Assembly (NCBI GenBank): GCA_946803715.1
Contig: CAMPET010000277.1
Span: 13,343-77,342 of the forward strand
DNA: 64,000 nucleotides
From: Beroe ovata
Lineage: Eukaryota; Ctenophora; Nuda; Beroida; Beroidae
Direction of reading: 5' to 3'
The notes under the pieces are model-generated. The model saw nothing but the letters and a program-made list of their open reading frames with translations, was not told the DNA's origin and made no database searches. How positions within the stretch are numbered: position 1 is the first letter of the stretch; every line of letters begins with the position of its first letter. The position numbers and the translations under genes were made by a program. Below are positions 53,801 to 64,000 of the stretch, piece after piece.

Positions 53801-56800
53801 TGGCTAGATCCCATGTCATCACATTTTAATGAGGTGGGAGTGGTGAATGACACAACACTGATGTACGTATTCCCAGGCGCTGACCTCAAATATAGCCGGA
53901 GTTTTGAAGAATCTGCCACGAGAAACACCAGACTCTAGTAGCCCGGTGAGGGTTGGGTTCATAACCTACAACACGCAACTACACTTCTACAACCTCAAGC
54001 CTAACCTCAGTCGACCCACGATGATGGTATGTCGTTATTAACAACCAAGCTATTTGCACAATATAGCGATGTATAACCAAATAAATAAATCAAATGGTCC
54101 TGAGTCATTACGGCTCTGGGTTATGTGTAGAGCAAGTACATTGTGTCCCTATTGTGTCACTATAATCACTATTGTGATGGCGCCAGTCTGACTCTATCAC
54201 GATGCAAAGTGTGGACTGGGGGTACCTCCTATTGTATCTGCGCTCTCGGGACATGGGACCGGGGGACCCCCCATGGGACCCCCCTCTAGCAGCCCAACCC
54301 CCTTTCCCCCATCACTCTACTCAGTACCTACCCTGACACACCCAACTCCTCCCTCTCCCTCACTCCCCCTTCCCCACACTCCCCCTCCACTTATTCCACA
54401 CTCCCCTCCACTCCCCCTCACTCNGTGGACGGTGGTCGTAAGTTCATCTGTAACCTGTGTAACGTGGATACTGAGGTGCCCCCTGAGTACTTCTGTAACC
54501 TGGATCATACTGGTCGTCGAGCTGACTCTGACGAACGACCCGAGCTGAGTAGGGGCAGTTACGAGTTCCTGACGACCACAGATTACTGCAAAGGGAGCCG
54601 AGTGCCGCAGTCGCCCGCCTACATATTCGTGATAGATGTGACTTACGCTTCCTTCCAGTCAGGAATGGTGCAGGTCAGTCATGTACAATGTACATTGTAT
54701 AATGTATACTGTACAAAGTACAAGTGAGCAACACCGCAAGTGTTCTCAAATAATGAGAATGTGTCCGCGAGTGTTTTCAGCATATAGAAGAAAATAGCGA
54801 GTGTATTTCACACTTTATCAATTGAGCAAGTAGAGAAGCGGCTATAAGTTAACTGGAGACACAGCGAGGGAACAAGAATGCACAGCAACAAGCATATATA
54901 CATTATTATATACACTGAGTGAAGAGCTTTATATCTAACACAATTTTACACACACACACAGTGCGATTAAAATTTGCATGTGTACATACTATCCCATGAC
55001 GCATACACTACCATTATGCAGCAACAATCACTGACAACGATACAGATAAAACATTAAAACAACTCACTTCCCAATCCATGCCCATATAAGGAATAAATGG
55101 CTAGATCCCATGTCATCACATTTTAATGAGGTGGGAGTGGTGAATGACACAACACTGATGTACGTATTCTCAGGCGCTGACCTCAAATATAGCCGGAGTT
55201 TTGAAGAATCTGCCACGAGAAACACCAGACTCTAGCAGCCCAGTGAGGGTTGGGTTCATAACCTACAACACGCAACTACACTTCTACAACCTCAAGCCTA
55301 ACCTCAGTCGACCCACGATGATGGTATGTCGTTATTAACAACCAAGCTATTTGCACAATATAGCGATGTATAACCAAATAAATAAATCAAATGGTCCTGA
55401 GTCATTACGGCTCTGGGTTATGTGTAGAGCAAGTACATTGTGTCCCTATTGTGTCACTATAATCACTATTGTGATGGCGCCAGTCTGACTCTATCACGAT
55501 GCAAAGTGTGGACTGGGGGTACCTCCTATTGTATCTGCGCTCTCGGGACATGGGACCGGGGGACCCCCCATGGGACCCCCCTCTAGCAGCCCAACCCCCT
55601 TTCCCCCATCACTCTACTCAGTACCTACCCTGACACACCCAACTCCTCCCTCTCCCTCACTCCCCCTTCCCCACACTCCCCCTCCACTTATTCCACACTC
55701 CCCTCCACTCCCCCTCACTCCCCCTTTCTCTCCACTCCACCCTTCATTCCCCCTCCACTCCCTCTCCACTCCACTCCGCCTCTGACACCCCCCATCCACA
55801 GGTACAGCCCGATATGAGTGAGGTATTTGTGCCCGTGTTGGACGGATTCCTCGTCTCAGTGGAGGAAGCAGAGGTCCATCTCAAAACCCTCATGGAGCTG
55901 ATACCAGCGCTGCACGGAGCTGAGAAGAGGGCGGAGAGCATACTCGTACCGGCGATACAGGCGGGCTGTGCGGCGCTCAAAGCGGCGCAGCGCCCCGGCA
56001 AAGTGATCATGTTCCACAGTGGCCTACCCACGGCAGCCGGGCCGGGGCAGCTCAAGAACAGAGAGGATAAGAAACTGCTAAACACAGAGAAGGTATGTAG
56101 TTGTACACTCAACACGGAGTTCTAACCACGTCATCATGTTTGTTTGTGTGTGAGAGAGAGAAAAAGTGTGTGTTTGTGTGTGAATAGCCAATAGTGTGTA
56201 AGATAAACAATACGATTGTTCCTAAATAGATTATGAATAAGTGTATTGGGTATGTTGTACACAAATAAGAGAACTGTGCGCCTATAACCGTAATGGTTCG
56301 CAAAAGCAAGCAAATGTCGACGCTCACAGAAGACAGACAGGTCTTGTGCGCGCACAGCATCAATTATTGTTCCTCGAATGCACGTGCACTTTGGATGCGC
56401 GCGCGTTTACAAGACGAGCGCATCTCCAGAACATCATCAAAACTCACATCTTTGTCAACAATATTAACATCAAGGGAAGTCAAATATTAGACCCCGATCA
56501 TGATAGATACACATTCCCTCAGACGGTATGTCCTCATTCCACATACATCATTGATCATACATCCTCAATCATATCATACATCCTCAGTGGTCATTATTTC
56601 ATTTCCTCACACTCCCGCCCTTGTGTGTACGGCTGTCACTTGTCTCTCATAGATCATGAATTCAACATCCCCGCAATACTAAACATGTCCCTTCCTCCGA
56701 GTTTCCCAGTAGATTCACCGTTCTCAGTGCTGATCACGTGACTTGTGTTGTTGCTCACGTGACTTGTGTTGTTGCTCACGTGACTTGTGTTGTTGCTCAC

Positions 56801-56991
56801 GTGACTTGTGTTGTTGCTCACGTGACTTGCGTTGTTTCTCACGTGACTTGCGTTGTTTGTCACGTGACTTGTGTCTACTCCACTCTCTGGTAGCGATGTG
56901 CGTTGTCGAGTGTGTGTTCGGTTGTGTTGCTTCAAGTGATCCTTCCGTCCGAACTTCTTGTTACACTGATGGAGAAAGCATGAGTAATATC

Positions 56992-57036
<45 letters not shown>

Positions 57037-60000
57037 ATATTGTTGTTGATGTTGTTGTGATCGTTGTTGTTGTTGTTGTTATTGTTGTTGTTGTTGTTGT
57101 TGTGTTGCTCACCATGGTGCAGTGATACGGTTTGAGACCGAGGTGAATCTTCTCATGTCTCGTCCTCTCCTCATTCCTCCCAAACGTCTTGTTACAGTTG
57201 GGATACGAGCACTGAACCCGCCTTGTGGGGCCCTGGGCAATATCGTGTGATGGGCACCTATGTGATGGGCACCCCCAGCTTGGTTTATTGGTTCATGGGT
57301 GTAAAATCTCTGAACAGTGGTTCAGTGTTCCTTACTCGCAGCCCCCAGAAGCCAGACGCTTTCTGTTGAATGAATTTTCGTTTTAGTAGGATTCTATTCA
57401 CAAATTTGAGAATTTTAGGCTGAAAGTTTCTTAGTTTCTTAATTGAAAATTCACTGAGTTTCTTAATTTTTCCAAGATTCTAGGCTAAGTTTCTTAAATT
57501 TTCGGAAATTCTAGGCTCAGTTTCTAATAGAGAGTTTCTTATAGAAGAAACTGAGTGTACTTCACTTGCTCAATGCTCACAAGTCAAAAGTTTGAAACTC
57601 TTAATTTGGGATTATTCTACTTCCTTAAAACGTCACTCCCATCGACACAAACAATTGCACATGGCACTTTACACGTATCATGTAACACGTGGCAGTATTA
57701 CGCTATTGTAATTGGCATCACATAATCATATCGATGTAACTTGATGCCCGTGCACTCAGCTTACAATGATGTACAGGTTCTGTGCACTGAACACATATTG
57801 TGTACTCAATTCGCAGTATCGTGTACTCAAAGTGCGCTCACATTCTCTCACACGAATCCCACAACCCACTCACCCCTCACAGCTCACTCACCCATTTAGC
57901 TGGGCATCGTGCCCGTGCCCCAGGCGGCATCAGGGCACCTGGCCAGGGTGTAGCATACCTCTTCCACCACCCCCTCTCACACAACAGGGAGTAGTACTGA
58001 TCCCAGAGTGATGCCCAGCCACCACGTGTTATGGTCCCTGCGCGTCTCTCATTGGTCAACCCGGTCAGTGGTCGTCTCTCATTGGTCAACCCGGTCAGTG
58101 GTCGTCTCTCGCTGGTCAACCCGGTCAGGGGTTGTTTCTCATTGGTGAACCCGGTCAGTGGTTGTTTCTCGCTAACTGGACTCTGGTAAACAATACGAGG
58201 AGCAAAAACACGGGCCATAACACCTGTAACAACGAGGAACTATCAGCTCCAACGTGCCTTGTTCCCTTATATCTGTATCGCCCTGACCATGCCTATATCT
58301 TCACTGCTTGCCTTGCTTCTCCCCTCGACCAATCAGCGGGCTGATCCCCGGGTCTCGACCAATCACAGCTTTTGATCCTGTGCACGTGAGCGTGTCCGGG
58401 TTATTAACTAAACCCTGCGGGAGGTAATCTCGGGGGGTAAAGTACTTGTTAACTCTCCGGGAATGTATTCTGTGTTCTGATTGGTTGGGATAAGTCACGG
58501 GACTCGTATCTCCTCGCTCATTGGTAGACATGGGCACGTTGAGGTGTGTGGCTGGTAAGGCTGGGCTGGTCGATTGAGAGTGTTTCTCAAGGTATATATG
58601 TCAGATAAAAAGAGGCTTGAAAATGAATTGTTTTTGCTGGGTGGGGAAGTGTTGTCACTGGTTAGACAAGTCCACATCAGTGTTTCTGTGTAACAGTCAC
58701 TGTATGTTACTATGTGTTAGTTACTGTGTGTTACTGTATGTTACTATGTGTTAGTTTCTGTGCGTATATGTGTGTTGCTGTGTGTCAGTTTCTGTGCGTA
58801 TCTGTGTGTTACCGTGTGTTAGTTTCTGTGTGTTACTGTGTGATACTGTGTGTTACTATGTGTTAGTTTCTGTGCGTATCTGTGTCTTACTGTGTGTCAG
58901 TTTCTGTGTGTATCTGTGTGTTACTGTGTGGAACTGTGTGTTACTGTGTGTTAATCAGTGACACGTAGGTACACCATGCAACATGTTTCAAATATCACAA
59001 TTGATATCTGATTGACTGAAATAGGATTTGTCTCGCTCCCTCACCCCCATTTCAACCCGCAGGAGGCGAGTTTGCTGGTTCCCGCAGACCCGCTCTACGA
59101 GAAGGTGGCGCGGGAGTGTGTGGACGCGGGAGTCGCTGTGGACATGTTCCTGTTCCCGCACAGCTACGTGGACCTGGCCACTATCGGGCGAATACCCGCA
59201 GCAACGGGCGGGAGCGTGGTGAGGTACCCAATGTTCAGAGCTGATACTGACGGAGAGAGGTTCATACAGGTGAATATTGTACTCCTGAGTAACTAGAGTG
59301 ATTGTTGATAATAGGAAATATTCTCCGATAATGATGAACATTCCACTCATCCTATCCTCCTATTCACCTTCATCTCACCACAATCGGGACACACCTCTCC
59401 ACCCCCTTCTCTCCCCCTCACTCTCTCTCCCCCTCACCCCTCCCGTCCGCAGGATTTGGCGATGCACATCGCACAGCCGTGTCTATTCGACGCTGTGCTC
59501 CGGATGAGGACAAGTGCAGGGCTCCGTCCTGTGGAGTTCTGCGGGAACTTCATGATGCAGAACGCCACAGATGTGGAGGTTTCTGTGTTGACACCCAAGA
59601 CTTGTGTCACGATAGAGGTGAAGCACGATGACAAGCTCAACGAGCAGTTCCAGGCGTATGTGCAGGTGAGCTGATGACGTCACCGTTTGACAGATTTGAC
59701 ACTTACGTCAATGAGTACATAATTGAAATGGTTGATTTGAAGTGCTAGATTTCTATTGATTTCATACGATTTGAAAAACGAAATTTCAGGTTGCACTGTT
59801 GTACACATCAATCTCTGGGGTGCGGAAGTTGCGTCTGCACAACCTAGCCCTCCCTGTCACAACCTCACTATCCGAGATTTACAAGTCTTGTGATGTTGAC
59901 TCAATCTCTAACTACCTTACCAAGGAGTTCGGAAAAGCGCTGCTCGCTAATCATTCCTACAAAAACGTGAGTCATCATTCAAATTCTATCATTTCCCGGA

Positions 60001-61394
60001 TTTTGATGACGAACAGAGTATCACAACGAGTTGTCATCAAGTGTTCACTCTGATGCTCATCACACCCCATCCTTCTTTAACCCCTCATTTCCCCCTAGTT
60101 GAAAGAGCAACTTCTGTCCCGCGTAAGCAACAGTTTGGCCTGCTACCGACAGAACTGTGCTGCTCCCTCCCAACCTGGGCAACTTATCCTACCCGAGACT
60201 CTGAAACTGCTGCCTCTCTACGCTCACTGCCTCCTTCGGTCACCCGCCCTCATGCCATCTATTGAGGTAAGGGGAGAATGTGTATTCTTTACCTTCCAGC
60301 ATCTTCGTATTGGCTTCAATATCCATAATAACACTTCGTGTGTACCTACAGTGTTGCTGCAACACTCTTCTCAAAGCAACACATTAGTCCAGTCAACACA
60401 TTAAGCAACACAGCAACATTAAGCCGTTTCACTATCATTAGGTTGGTTTTGATGAGAGAGTCAACCTGTTACAGCGACTTGCTATGATGTCCGTGGATCA
60501 GACAGAACTCTTCCTATATCCCAGACTTTACAAGTTAGTATACTCTTTCTCTCTGCCCCCAACTCCCCTCTCATAAAGCCAACTTCTGTTACAGCAAGCC
60601 CCTCTTCCCTCTCCCCCACTCCCTCTCCCCCAACTCCCTCCCCCCAACTCCCTCTCCCCNNNNNNNNNNNNNNNNNNNNNNNNNNNNNNNNNNNNNNNNN
60701 NNNNNNNNNNNNNNNNNNNNNNNNNNNNNNNNNNNNNNNNNNNNNNNNNNNNNNNNNNNNNNNNNNNNNNNNNNNNNNNNNNNNNNNNNNNNNNNNNNNN
60801 NNNNNNNNNNNNNNNNNNNNNNNNNNNNNNNNNNNNNNNNNNNNNNNNNNNNNNNNNNNNNNNNNNNNNNNNNNNNNNNNNNNNNNNNNNNNNNNNNNNN
60901 NNNNNNNNNNNNNNNNNTCCCCTCACTAATCCCCCCTCTATATATTCACTGACCCCCGTTTCCCCTTCAGTTTGAGCACCTCCACTCTGGGCAATGAGGG
61001 GTTGCCCCCCTACATACGCTCCTCCTATGAGCGCATCAGGGAGTCAGGGCCCCACCTAGTGGACAATGGACTGGTCCTCATCATGTGGGTCGGGGCTAAC
61101 ACTACCTCCAAGTGGCTGCAGGAAGTGTTTGGGGTGACAGTGCTGGATCAGGTGGACCCTACTGTGGGCAATCTGCAGCCGTTTGACAACGCCACCTCAA
61201 TACGAGTGCGGGAGATTGTTGAGGAGATCCGTGCGGCGCGCGGCCAGCATCTCCGCCTCAATGTTGTGCGACAGAAGGACAAAACGGAGCACATCTTCAT
61301 GCAGTTCCTCGTGGAGGACAAGACAGAACAGGGAGCTAACTACACAGATTTCCTGTGTTCCATTCACAGGGAAATCAGGAGCATTCTCAGCTAA
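50899..61394 (+). CDS. SEC24: SEC24 (C/D-type) COPII coat cargo adaptor
   Basis: Eleven exons: 50899-52569, 52654-52825, 52951-53330, 53877-54026, 55802-56092, 59063-59269, 59453-59665, 59790-59966, 60099-60266, 60442-60533 and 60971-61394 (TAA), in frame throughout, 1314 residues. The N-terminal about 550 residues are a Pro/Gly/Asn-rich low-complexity region with tandem NPSPFGAAPPTS and MGPPPS repeats. The zinc finger follows (LRCRRCKAY ... FICNLCNVD), then the trunk (YIFVIDVTYASFQSGMVQ, VRVGFITYNTQLHFYNLK), the beta-sandwich and helical parts (KHDDKLNEQ, NLALPVTTSLSEIYKSCDVDS, CYRQNCAAPSQPGQLILPE) and the gelsolin-like domain (LVDNGLVLIMWVG). It matches vertebrate SEC24C/D rather than A/B in the trunk. 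It selects cargo for ER-exit vesicles together with SEC23. The intron 54027-55801 contains duplicated copies of exons 3 (part) and 4; the intron 56093-59062 hosts an antisense gene; the intron 60534-60970 has a gap. Confidence 0.96.
51450..51710 (+). repeat. Coding tandem repeat, 36-bp unit (SEC24 N-terminus)
   Basis: About seven copies encoding (N/S)PSPFGAAPPTS variants. A second in-frame array, MGPPPS, is encoded by 18-bp units at about 52117-52262 (eight or nine copies). Both arrays stay in frame, so length changes would be tolerated. Confidence 0.9.
54425..54673 (+). pseudogene. Duplicate of SEC24 exon 3 (3' part), probably an assembly artefact
   Basis: Identical in translation to the end of exon 3 (from the VDGGRKFICNLC segment to SGMVQ) and still followed by a GT donor. 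It lacks an acceptor because it starts directly at the N. Including it would break the protein, since the trunk cannot be repeated here. Confidence 0.85.
55174..55323 (+). pseudogene. Duplicate of SEC24 exon 4, probably an assembly artefact
   Basis: A 150-nt copy of exon 53877-54026 with the same encoded protein (ALTSNIAGVL to RPTMM) and synonymous changes only as far as I can see. It has intact splice sites, so a gene predictor could wrongly insert it as a repeat of 50 residues. Confidence 0.85.
56654..57930 (-). CDS. Two-finger C2H2 zinc-finger protein nested in SEC24 intron
   Basis: Three phase-0 exons in transcript order: 57892-57930, 57113-57232 and 56654-56965, giving 156 residues. The first finger is CSYPNCNKTFGRNEERTRHEKIH (C-x4-C-x12-H-x3-H). 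The linker is LGLKPYH, and the second finger spans the intron: CTM joined to CNKKFGRKDHLKQHNRTH (C-x2-C-x12-H-x3-H). The C-terminal part is a tandem array of about seven SHVSNNT-like heptads, and the protein ends FSIAGMLNS. The start ATG at 57930 is the best in-frame candidate before the first donor, but an upstream exon is possible. The fingers suggest a nuclear nucleic-acid-binding protein. The intron between exons 2 and 3 is almost pure (CAA)n on the coding strand. Confidence 0.75.
56733..56873. repeat. 21-bp coding tandem repeat containing CACGTG
   Basis: About seven units of TCACGTGACTTGTGTTGTTGC (plus strand). They encode the SHVSNNT heptads on the minus strand, and each carries a CACGTG palindrome (E-box/G-box core). 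Confidence 0.9.
56996..57110. repeat. (TTG)n / (CAA)n trinucleotide repeat
   Basis: More than 30 near-perfect TTG units with rare ATG or ATC interruptions, filling the second intron of the nested zinc-finger gene. ORFs of Leu or Thr runs across it are artefacts. Confidence 0.95.
58044..58165. repeat. 30-bp tandem repeat, 4 copies
   Basis: Units of GTCTCTCATTGGTCAACCCGG followed by TCAGTGGTC. Three of four units carry an intact ATTGG (reverse CCAAT) pentamer; one reads GCTGG. Confidence 0.9.
58044..58530 (-). promoter_or_regulatory. Cluster of seven CCAAT boxes, putative promoter of nested gene
   Basis: ATTGG/CCAAT at 58051, 58081, 58141, 58329, 58359, 58480 and 58520. Several have the extended NF-Y preference (GACCAATCAG, GACCAATCAC, CTGATTGGTT). 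They lie 110-600 bp upstream of the ATG of the antisense zinc-finger gene, inside the SEC24 intron. A promoter role is inference. Confidence 0.5.
58690..58960. repeat. TGTGTTACTGTG minisatellite
   Basis: Imperfect short repeats of TGTGTTA(C/G)T, TTTCTGTGCGTATC and TGTGTGTTACTGTG. Intronic to SEC24. No coding evidence. Confidence 0.85.
60660..60917. other. Assembly gap (258 N) in SEC24 intron
   Basis: Run of Ns flanked on both sides by CCCCTCTC-type low-complexity sequence. The exons on each side (60442-60533 and 60971-61394) join in phase, so no exon needs to be missing here. Confidence 0.95.
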
Positions 61395-62370
61395 ACTTGG
61401 CGTAGTGAGGATATGAAACTGCGTTTCGATTGGGTTTGTGTATAACTAGAGTGTACTATAATAGCATCATGCGCAATGGCATCATGTTGTAACTGACAGA
61501 TTGGGGTCCATTGTGGGGACTGTTTTACTTGACAACACACGCTTTACTCTTGAATAGTAGACACTTGCAAAACGTTATTCGTAATAACAGTGGATAAATC
61601 ACTGCTCGTTGCTGCTTTTTCATCTAAAAAGCAGTGTTTCTAAATTATTTCAAGGACTGCGTTGATTTTTAGCAATAACTGTAAAGCTGCTTTGGCAGGA
61701 CCCAAGTAGTTATTTTGTGAGTAGCATTTCTCCGTTGATTAGTTAAAATAGTAGCTGAGCTGTTGATTTCACACTGATCCAAATCGTGTGGATGACAATA
61801 CCAATGTATTTAGTTTCTGGTATTGTGAGTCGATCTTTTGTGTGTGATACAATTCTATCATACGAAACTGCAGGCTAAATTTTGTACATGGTATTTCTGA
61901 GCAGTGTTAGTAAAACGTTTTGAATTTCAGATCCCAAATTAATGATTACGTGTTGAAAAGTATCGGAATTTATTCTTAGAAACTGATTGATCATTTCAAT
62001 ATTCAATTTGTTTATGATATTGGTTTTGAATAGAAGGTATCTCCTTTGTTCAATTGTACATAGCCGTGAACGTCTTACGTAAGTTATTTACGGATATTTC
62101 ACTGCCACTTCAGCACACGTAGCCTCTTTTGTAAAATATGGAAGGCGCGAGCGCATGACCTCCGATAAAACACCAGTATCACGTAGCATTTCAAAACCCG
62201 CGCGTATATTATTATTTATCATTTTATAGCGTGCGTTTGTCGGGCGATGCCAGACCGCTGATGCAAGCCGCGAAGCGGCTTGCGCCAGCAAGAATAAGTT
62301 TGCACCGCGCGCTCGCGAAACGAAATTCTCGACAGAGTCTATCATCGATTGACAAAGCGTGCGTTAGCTC

Positions 62371-62467
62371 TTGTCAGATTTTATCTGTGTTCCCTGTTTT
62401 CGCGCTAGCCGGATGTTATCTGTCCACTGTTTCTTGCGCGCGGCGCGCGCGCCTTCATCGAAGGCTC
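62371..62467. mobile_element. Partial relative of the hAT-type MITE
   Basis: It contains TTGTCAGATTTTATCTG (62371-62387) and GCGCGCGGCGCGCGCGCCTT plus CATCGAAGGC (about 62437-62467), both found in the complete element at 36524-36654. The second arm is missing, so it is a truncated or rearranged copy. Confidence 0.75.
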
Positions 62468-62564
62468 CGGCAATTTCGCGCTGCGTGACTCAAATGCCCG
62501 GGTACGGGTATACCCCGCGCGCGTCTCCGTGGTTTGGCGTCATTTGATTTCTACGATCATTTTT

Positions 62565-62715
62565 CAGTTCACTGAGTAGAACAGAGGCGCGCACAGTGTT
62601 CACGCGCTGCGTGACCCAAATAGTCCGCGCGCGCTGCCGTGCCGTGGTTCGAATTTTTAATTTGAGTTTATTTCGACTTTTTAGTTCACTGAGTAGAACA
62701 GGGGCGCGCAACGTG
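62565..62715. repeat. GC-rich dispersed repeat, two copies
   Basis: AGTTCACTGAGTAGAACAG followed by (A/G)GGCGCGCA occurs at about 62570 and 62686. A third, diverged copy is at about 30910. The CG-dinucleotide-rich sequence contrasts with the local base composition. Confidence 0.75.
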
Positions 62716-64000
62716 TGCACATTGTCGAGAATTTCGCGCCGCGCGGCGTAAACTCATTCATACGCAAGCTCTATCAGCGGTTTAGCATCGCTCGACAAGC
62801 ACTACTCAGTTAAGGGAGAAAGATTTAACTCAAGGATATAGTATACTATCGAGGAGCTACCCATCGCTGCTTAGACTCGTGCAAGTACAATTATATGGAT
62901 TTTAGTTATACTTCCATAACTGTCACCGACTTGATTACTTGAATCCTTCAATTCCTGTCAGTGACTGTAAAGCTGTTGTAATAGAAGTAAAAATCTACTT
63001 ATTATGAAACTTCATTCATTACACTCCATGATTGATTAAGACCATATTACATGCAGAATCTTGTATAAGGTTGAGCTATACTTGCTTGCATATGGTGTGT
63101 GCTATTTTCATCTATATGGTTTATGAATCATATCATTGCTTCAACTAATTCTCAAAACATCATTGTTTCAAGGTGCATTCATGAATAACATTGACGGAGG
63201 ACAAGGTAAATATCTTACATTTCCACTCTCTGAATGCATTTTATGATACTCTGTAGCTTGACAAGTTGCCAAATATGCTATGCATTTGTCAGATGTGCCA
63301 ATAACTAATGACATTGTTTTATTTTCATGAACAATTTTGTAGAGGAATAGTATATTCAATAAACTGTGTTCCAGAATGAGCCTTCATGCATTTTCGGTCA
63401 TTAGTATGATGTGAAGGAAAATATTAATCATTTTGACCAACTGACTTTCAGGCCTTTTGGCAAAATTGAAACTTGTAAAATATTGATCAATTCATGCAGT
63501 GGATATTGGAGACATGTACCAAATAAATCAAATTTGGCAACTTGTCTTGCTAGAAATAAAATTCTCTCAAGTCTCAGTAGGCATCAGATCAACTTTCAGC
63601 TAACAGTGACTGATAACAAAACATAGTTTACTGATAAGTTGATGCACAAATTGGCTCAGTAGGGTTTTTAAATTTAGGACAATATGAGCAAAGCAAAAAG
63701 AGACACAAATGTACTAATAGTACATTAGTTTCACTTTTGGGTAGCTTTGCCACATTGTTTTTGAATAATATTACTGTAGGTACTATTATTGAAAAAGTTC
63801 TGAAAATGCAAGGAATATAGAGGATGGAAGATCCATGTTCGACAGCTGATGATTACCAATTCCATTATTTGATATTAGCATAATATAATCAGCATTATAG
63901 AATCATTTACTATTTCAGACTAAGAGTAAAGAGATATGCTTGCGGGGGATCAACTAATACTTGAGGAAGACTATGATGAGAACTATGAGCCAACAGAACA

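Larger units (their letters stand above)
53082..55720. repeat. 1.3-kb direct duplication joined by one N
   Basis: Segment 53082-54423 (1342 bp) is repeated as 54425-55720 (1296 bp) with a single N between them. Differences are scattered SNPs and indels, notably in the (CA)n tract at about 53620-53661 and in an ACATAACAAGCAT copy number. The second copy begins in mid-exon. Confidence 0.95.
61395..64000. other. SEC24 3' UTR and region without supported genes
   Basis: No exon chain recognised. Contents are a relative of the foldback MITE (about 62370-62467), two copies of a CACTGAGTAGAACAG-containing GC-rich repeat (62568-62710), and AT-rich unique-looking sequence from 62.8 kb to the end. A short open stretch at 63937-64000 (LAGDQLILEEDYDENYEPTE in one frame, after a TTTCAG) could be the start of an exon of the next plus-strand gene, but it is cut by the window. 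Confidence 0.4.

Noticed and set aside
57877-58218. 113-codon minus-strand ORF with TNERRPLTGL repeats
   Set aside because: The repeats are the 30-bp CCAAT-bearing tandem read as protein. The frame does overlap the first exon of the zinc-finger gene, but a donor at 57891 fits, and the upstream part looks like promoter sequence.
60528-60926. 132-codon ORF across the N gap
   Set aside because: Most of it consists of Ns and flanking CT-rich low-complexity sequence.

Overview
This is eukaryotic, animal nuclear DNA. The genes are split into many short exons (about 55-320 nt) with GT-AG introns whose phases match. The recognisable proteins are animal-type: SEC24, VPS52, nuclear topoisomerase I, a CCDC102-type coiled-coil protein, a homeodomain protein, rhodopsin-like receptors, a PLAC8-family protein and a C2H2 zinc-finger protein. 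Four introns hold other genes (1277-5256, 10069-11697, 34113-40306, 56093-59062). That nesting, together with compact genes and divergent receptor and homeodomain sequences, suggests an early-branching metazoan. A ctenophore is my leading guess, but this is inference and not shown by the sequence. Isolated single Ns (11064, 26879, 35210, 40230, 50893, 54424) and two N runs (25573-25626, 60660-60917) mark a draft assembly, and at least one of the single Ns is clearly a bad join.

Layout. 687-7604 (+): 3' part of a CCDC102-like gene, with an intronless receptor (+) and an intronless bacterial-type amidase (-) inside one intron. 8121-8744 (+): an orphan exon followed by poly(A) signals. 9232-15200 (+): a multi-exon gene derived from a hAT-like transposase, with a homeobox gene (-) in one of its introns. 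15499-16690 (-): a four-exon PLAC8-like gene, convergent with the previous one. 17-22 kb: no gene I can support beyond one weak ORF. 22034-23520 (-): a six-exon gene of unknown family, probably secreted. 24-32 kb: mostly noncoding, with microsatellites, tandem repeats and one or two uncertain ORFs. 32613-44971 (-): TOP1, interrupted by about 6 kb that carries a tandem-repeat array, a terminally repeated foldback element, a truncated receptor gene and a decayed retrotransposon. The TOP1 exon carrying one catalytic arginine is missing there. 45439-47568 (-): intronless VPS52. 48834-50268 (-): a type II membrane protein with a GalT/HIT-like domain. 50899-61394 (+): SEC24 (C/D type) with an antisense zinc-finger gene in a 3 kb intron and a falsely duplicated 1.3 kb segment. 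61.4-64 kb: no gene seen, only dispersed repeats.

How the genes relate: SEC24 (COPII coat, ER export), VPS52 (GARP/EARP tethering at the trans-Golgi and endosomes) and the signal-anchored GalT-like protein all act in the secretory pathway and are adjacent. Co-regulation is not shown; only the SEC24 and GalT-like genes are divergently arranged, about 630 bp apart. The other genes look functionally independent.
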